A stretch of DNA of 6,096 bases from Firmicutes bacterium UBA1047 (GTDB lineage Bacteria; Bacillota; Clostridia; Tissierellales; Sedimentibacteraceae). The position numbers and the translations under genes were made by a program. Positions 5,089-6,096 of this stretch are shown in pieces (the first letter of the stretch is position 1; every line of letters begins with the position of its first letter). The notes below the pieces were generated by a model, which was not told where the DNA came from, did no database searches, and saw only the letters and a list, made by a program, of their open reading frames with translations. The stretch lies in the NCBI GenBank assembly GCA_002316585.1, contig DCDU01000193.1, forward strand, positions 1 through 6,096, given 5' to 3'.

Positions 5089-6096
5089 TTAAATTGTTAC
5101 TTCATCCAATTCTTTTAAATCATATCTGTTAATAATGTCTATGAGCTTGATTGCATACTGTGAATCTGTTGCATATCCGCATCTTTTCAATGCCCATGCT
5201 CCCTTTGCGCTGTCGTACATCACTTCTCTGAAAGGTGCGTATCTTTCCATGTAAAGCAACAAGTCCTTGTGGTCCTGCCAGCTTTCTTTCTCATTGTTGT
5301 ATGCTCTGAAATCCGCATCAATCCTGAAAGCAACACCGTTGTATTCTTCCCAGGTATTGGACGTAACCGAGCCCTTCGTTCCTTTACCCTTTATACCGAA
5401 AAGATTATAGGAAAATTGTCCCGTATATTTATCCACCGGCACACTTTGTCCCCATCCTGTTTCCAATATTGCCTGTGCTACCTGCAATGCCGCGGACATT
5501 CCTGTTTTCGCCCTTGTATTTACTGCTAAATCAGAAACTAAATCCAAGTATAAATCTTTTTCAATTACAGGCTTTGCCGAGAATAATTCACCTGTATAAA
5601 TTGTGAAATTAACCTCTTCTGTTTTAATTGTCTTTCCGCCGTAAGTTCCTTCAGCTCTTATACTCCATGAGCCGTCATCACCTTTTTCGGGAATGATGGC
5701 TGCGGTATTGCCCTCTGCAATTACCATCGGCTGCCCTGTCTTGGTATTTGTGAGAATATATTTTATGCTGTCTAATTTTACATTGGTTTTAACATTTAAA
5801 TTTGCCGTTGAAGTTAATACTTGGTTCGGTCCTATCCCTTGCAGCAGAAACTGTGGATTTCCCGTTACATTAACCGTCACTCTTCCGCTGGTGTGAGTGT
5901 TGCCTGCCGTATCTTTTACCCTTACATACAAGTCCTTGCTTCCTGCAAATTCAGGTCCGGGGAACCAGGTGTATGAGCCGTAGCCTGACTTAAACAACTG
6001 AGTTTCCTCTCCTGTTGTATTGTCAACCATAATATATTCCGTATCAGTTACCTCGAAATTTCTTTGTGCCAGCAGGGTTACAGAACCGTCAATTGA
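5089..6096 (-). CDS. Cell-wall glucosaminidase (GH73-type) with Ig-like segments, C-terminal part
   Basis: The frame is open to the right edge, so the N terminus and any signal peptide are missing. 335 codons are visible; an internal Met at 6030 is not the start. Visible residues about 1-78 and 79-170 look like two beta-rich Ig-like segments (the first with DLYVRVKDTAGN, as in Y_Y_Y-type repeats). Residues about 175-325 are a mannosyl-glycoprotein endo-beta-N-acetylglucosaminidase domain of the FlgJ/LytG kind, with the likely catalytic Glu212 in AILETGWGQS, then YNLFGIKG (230-237), FRAYNNEKESWQDH and a closing GYATDSQYAIKLIDIINRY. Such enzymes cut the N-acetylglucosaminyl bond in peptidoglycan during growth or separation, outside the membrane. 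It is followed closely by a strong terminator, so it is separate from the rph operon. Family is firm; the specific cell-wall role is unknown. Confidence 0.9.
   Translation of the reverse strand, partial: SIDGSVTLLAQRNFEVTDTEYIMVDNTTGEETQLFKSGYGSYTWFPGPEFAGSKDLYVRVKDTAGNTHTSGRVTVNVTGNPQFLLQGIGPNQVLTSTANLNVKTNVKLDSIKYILTNTKTGQPMVIAEGNTAAIIPEKGDDGSWSIRAEGTYGGKTIKTEEVNFTIYTGELFSAKPVIEKDLYLDLVSDLAVNTRAKTGMSAALQVAQAILETGWGQSVPVDKYTGQFSYNLFGIKGKGTKGSVTSNTWEEYNGVAFRIDADFRAYNNEKESWQDHKDLLLYMERYAPFREVMYDSAKGAWALKRCGYATDSQYAIKLIDIINRYDLKELDEVTI

Overview
The window looks like a low-GC, Gram-positive anaerobe of the amino-acid-fermenting Clostridia/Tissierellia kind. The reasons are the glycine/sarcosine/betaine reductase-type genes (Stickland metabolism), A+T-rich intergenic DNA, strong GGAGG ribosome sites, and an rph-rdgB-phosphodiesterase operon of a type common in Firmicutes. 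The taxonomic placement is inference. All genes read on the minus strand, so transcription runs from high to low coordinates.

Right part (6096 to 5061): the C-terminal 335 codons of an exported cell-wall hydrolase with Ig-like segments and a GH73-type glucosaminidase domain, closed by a clear intrinsic terminator. Middle part (5059 to 3125): a sigma-A-type promoter and an 80-nt structured leader, then three overlapping genes. These are rph (RNase PH), rdgB (ITP/XTP pyrophosphatase) and a YfcE/MJ0936-type metallophosphoesterase that starts at TTG with a strong ribosome site inside rdgB. This is an RNA and nucleotide-pool housekeeping operon.

Left part (3029 to 1): a sigma-54 activator with PAS, AAA+ and Fis-type HTH parts, then an orphan-looking reductase module. 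The activator's reading frame is cut by one in-frame TGA at 1971-1973. The rest of the frame is intact and aligns without gaps to the family on both sides. After it come a terminator, three copies of a GACAR-N4-TTGTC dyad (probable activator sites) and a near-consensus -24/-12 sigma-54 promoter, TGGCAT-N5-TTGCA. That promoter drives a pyruvoyl-type component B subunit (GrdE/GrdG/GrdI family), followed at once by the start of a GrdB/GrdF/GrdH-type subunit, the normally selenocysteine-containing partner. No grdA lies between them, which points to a substrate-specific component B (sarcosine-, betaine- or other amine-type) rather than the core glycine reductase operon.

The best leads are the interrupted activator sitting next to an intact-looking control region, the triple dyad array that also uses the terminator hairpin, and the unassigned substrate of the reductase pair. 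No gap between genes exceeds 300 bases.
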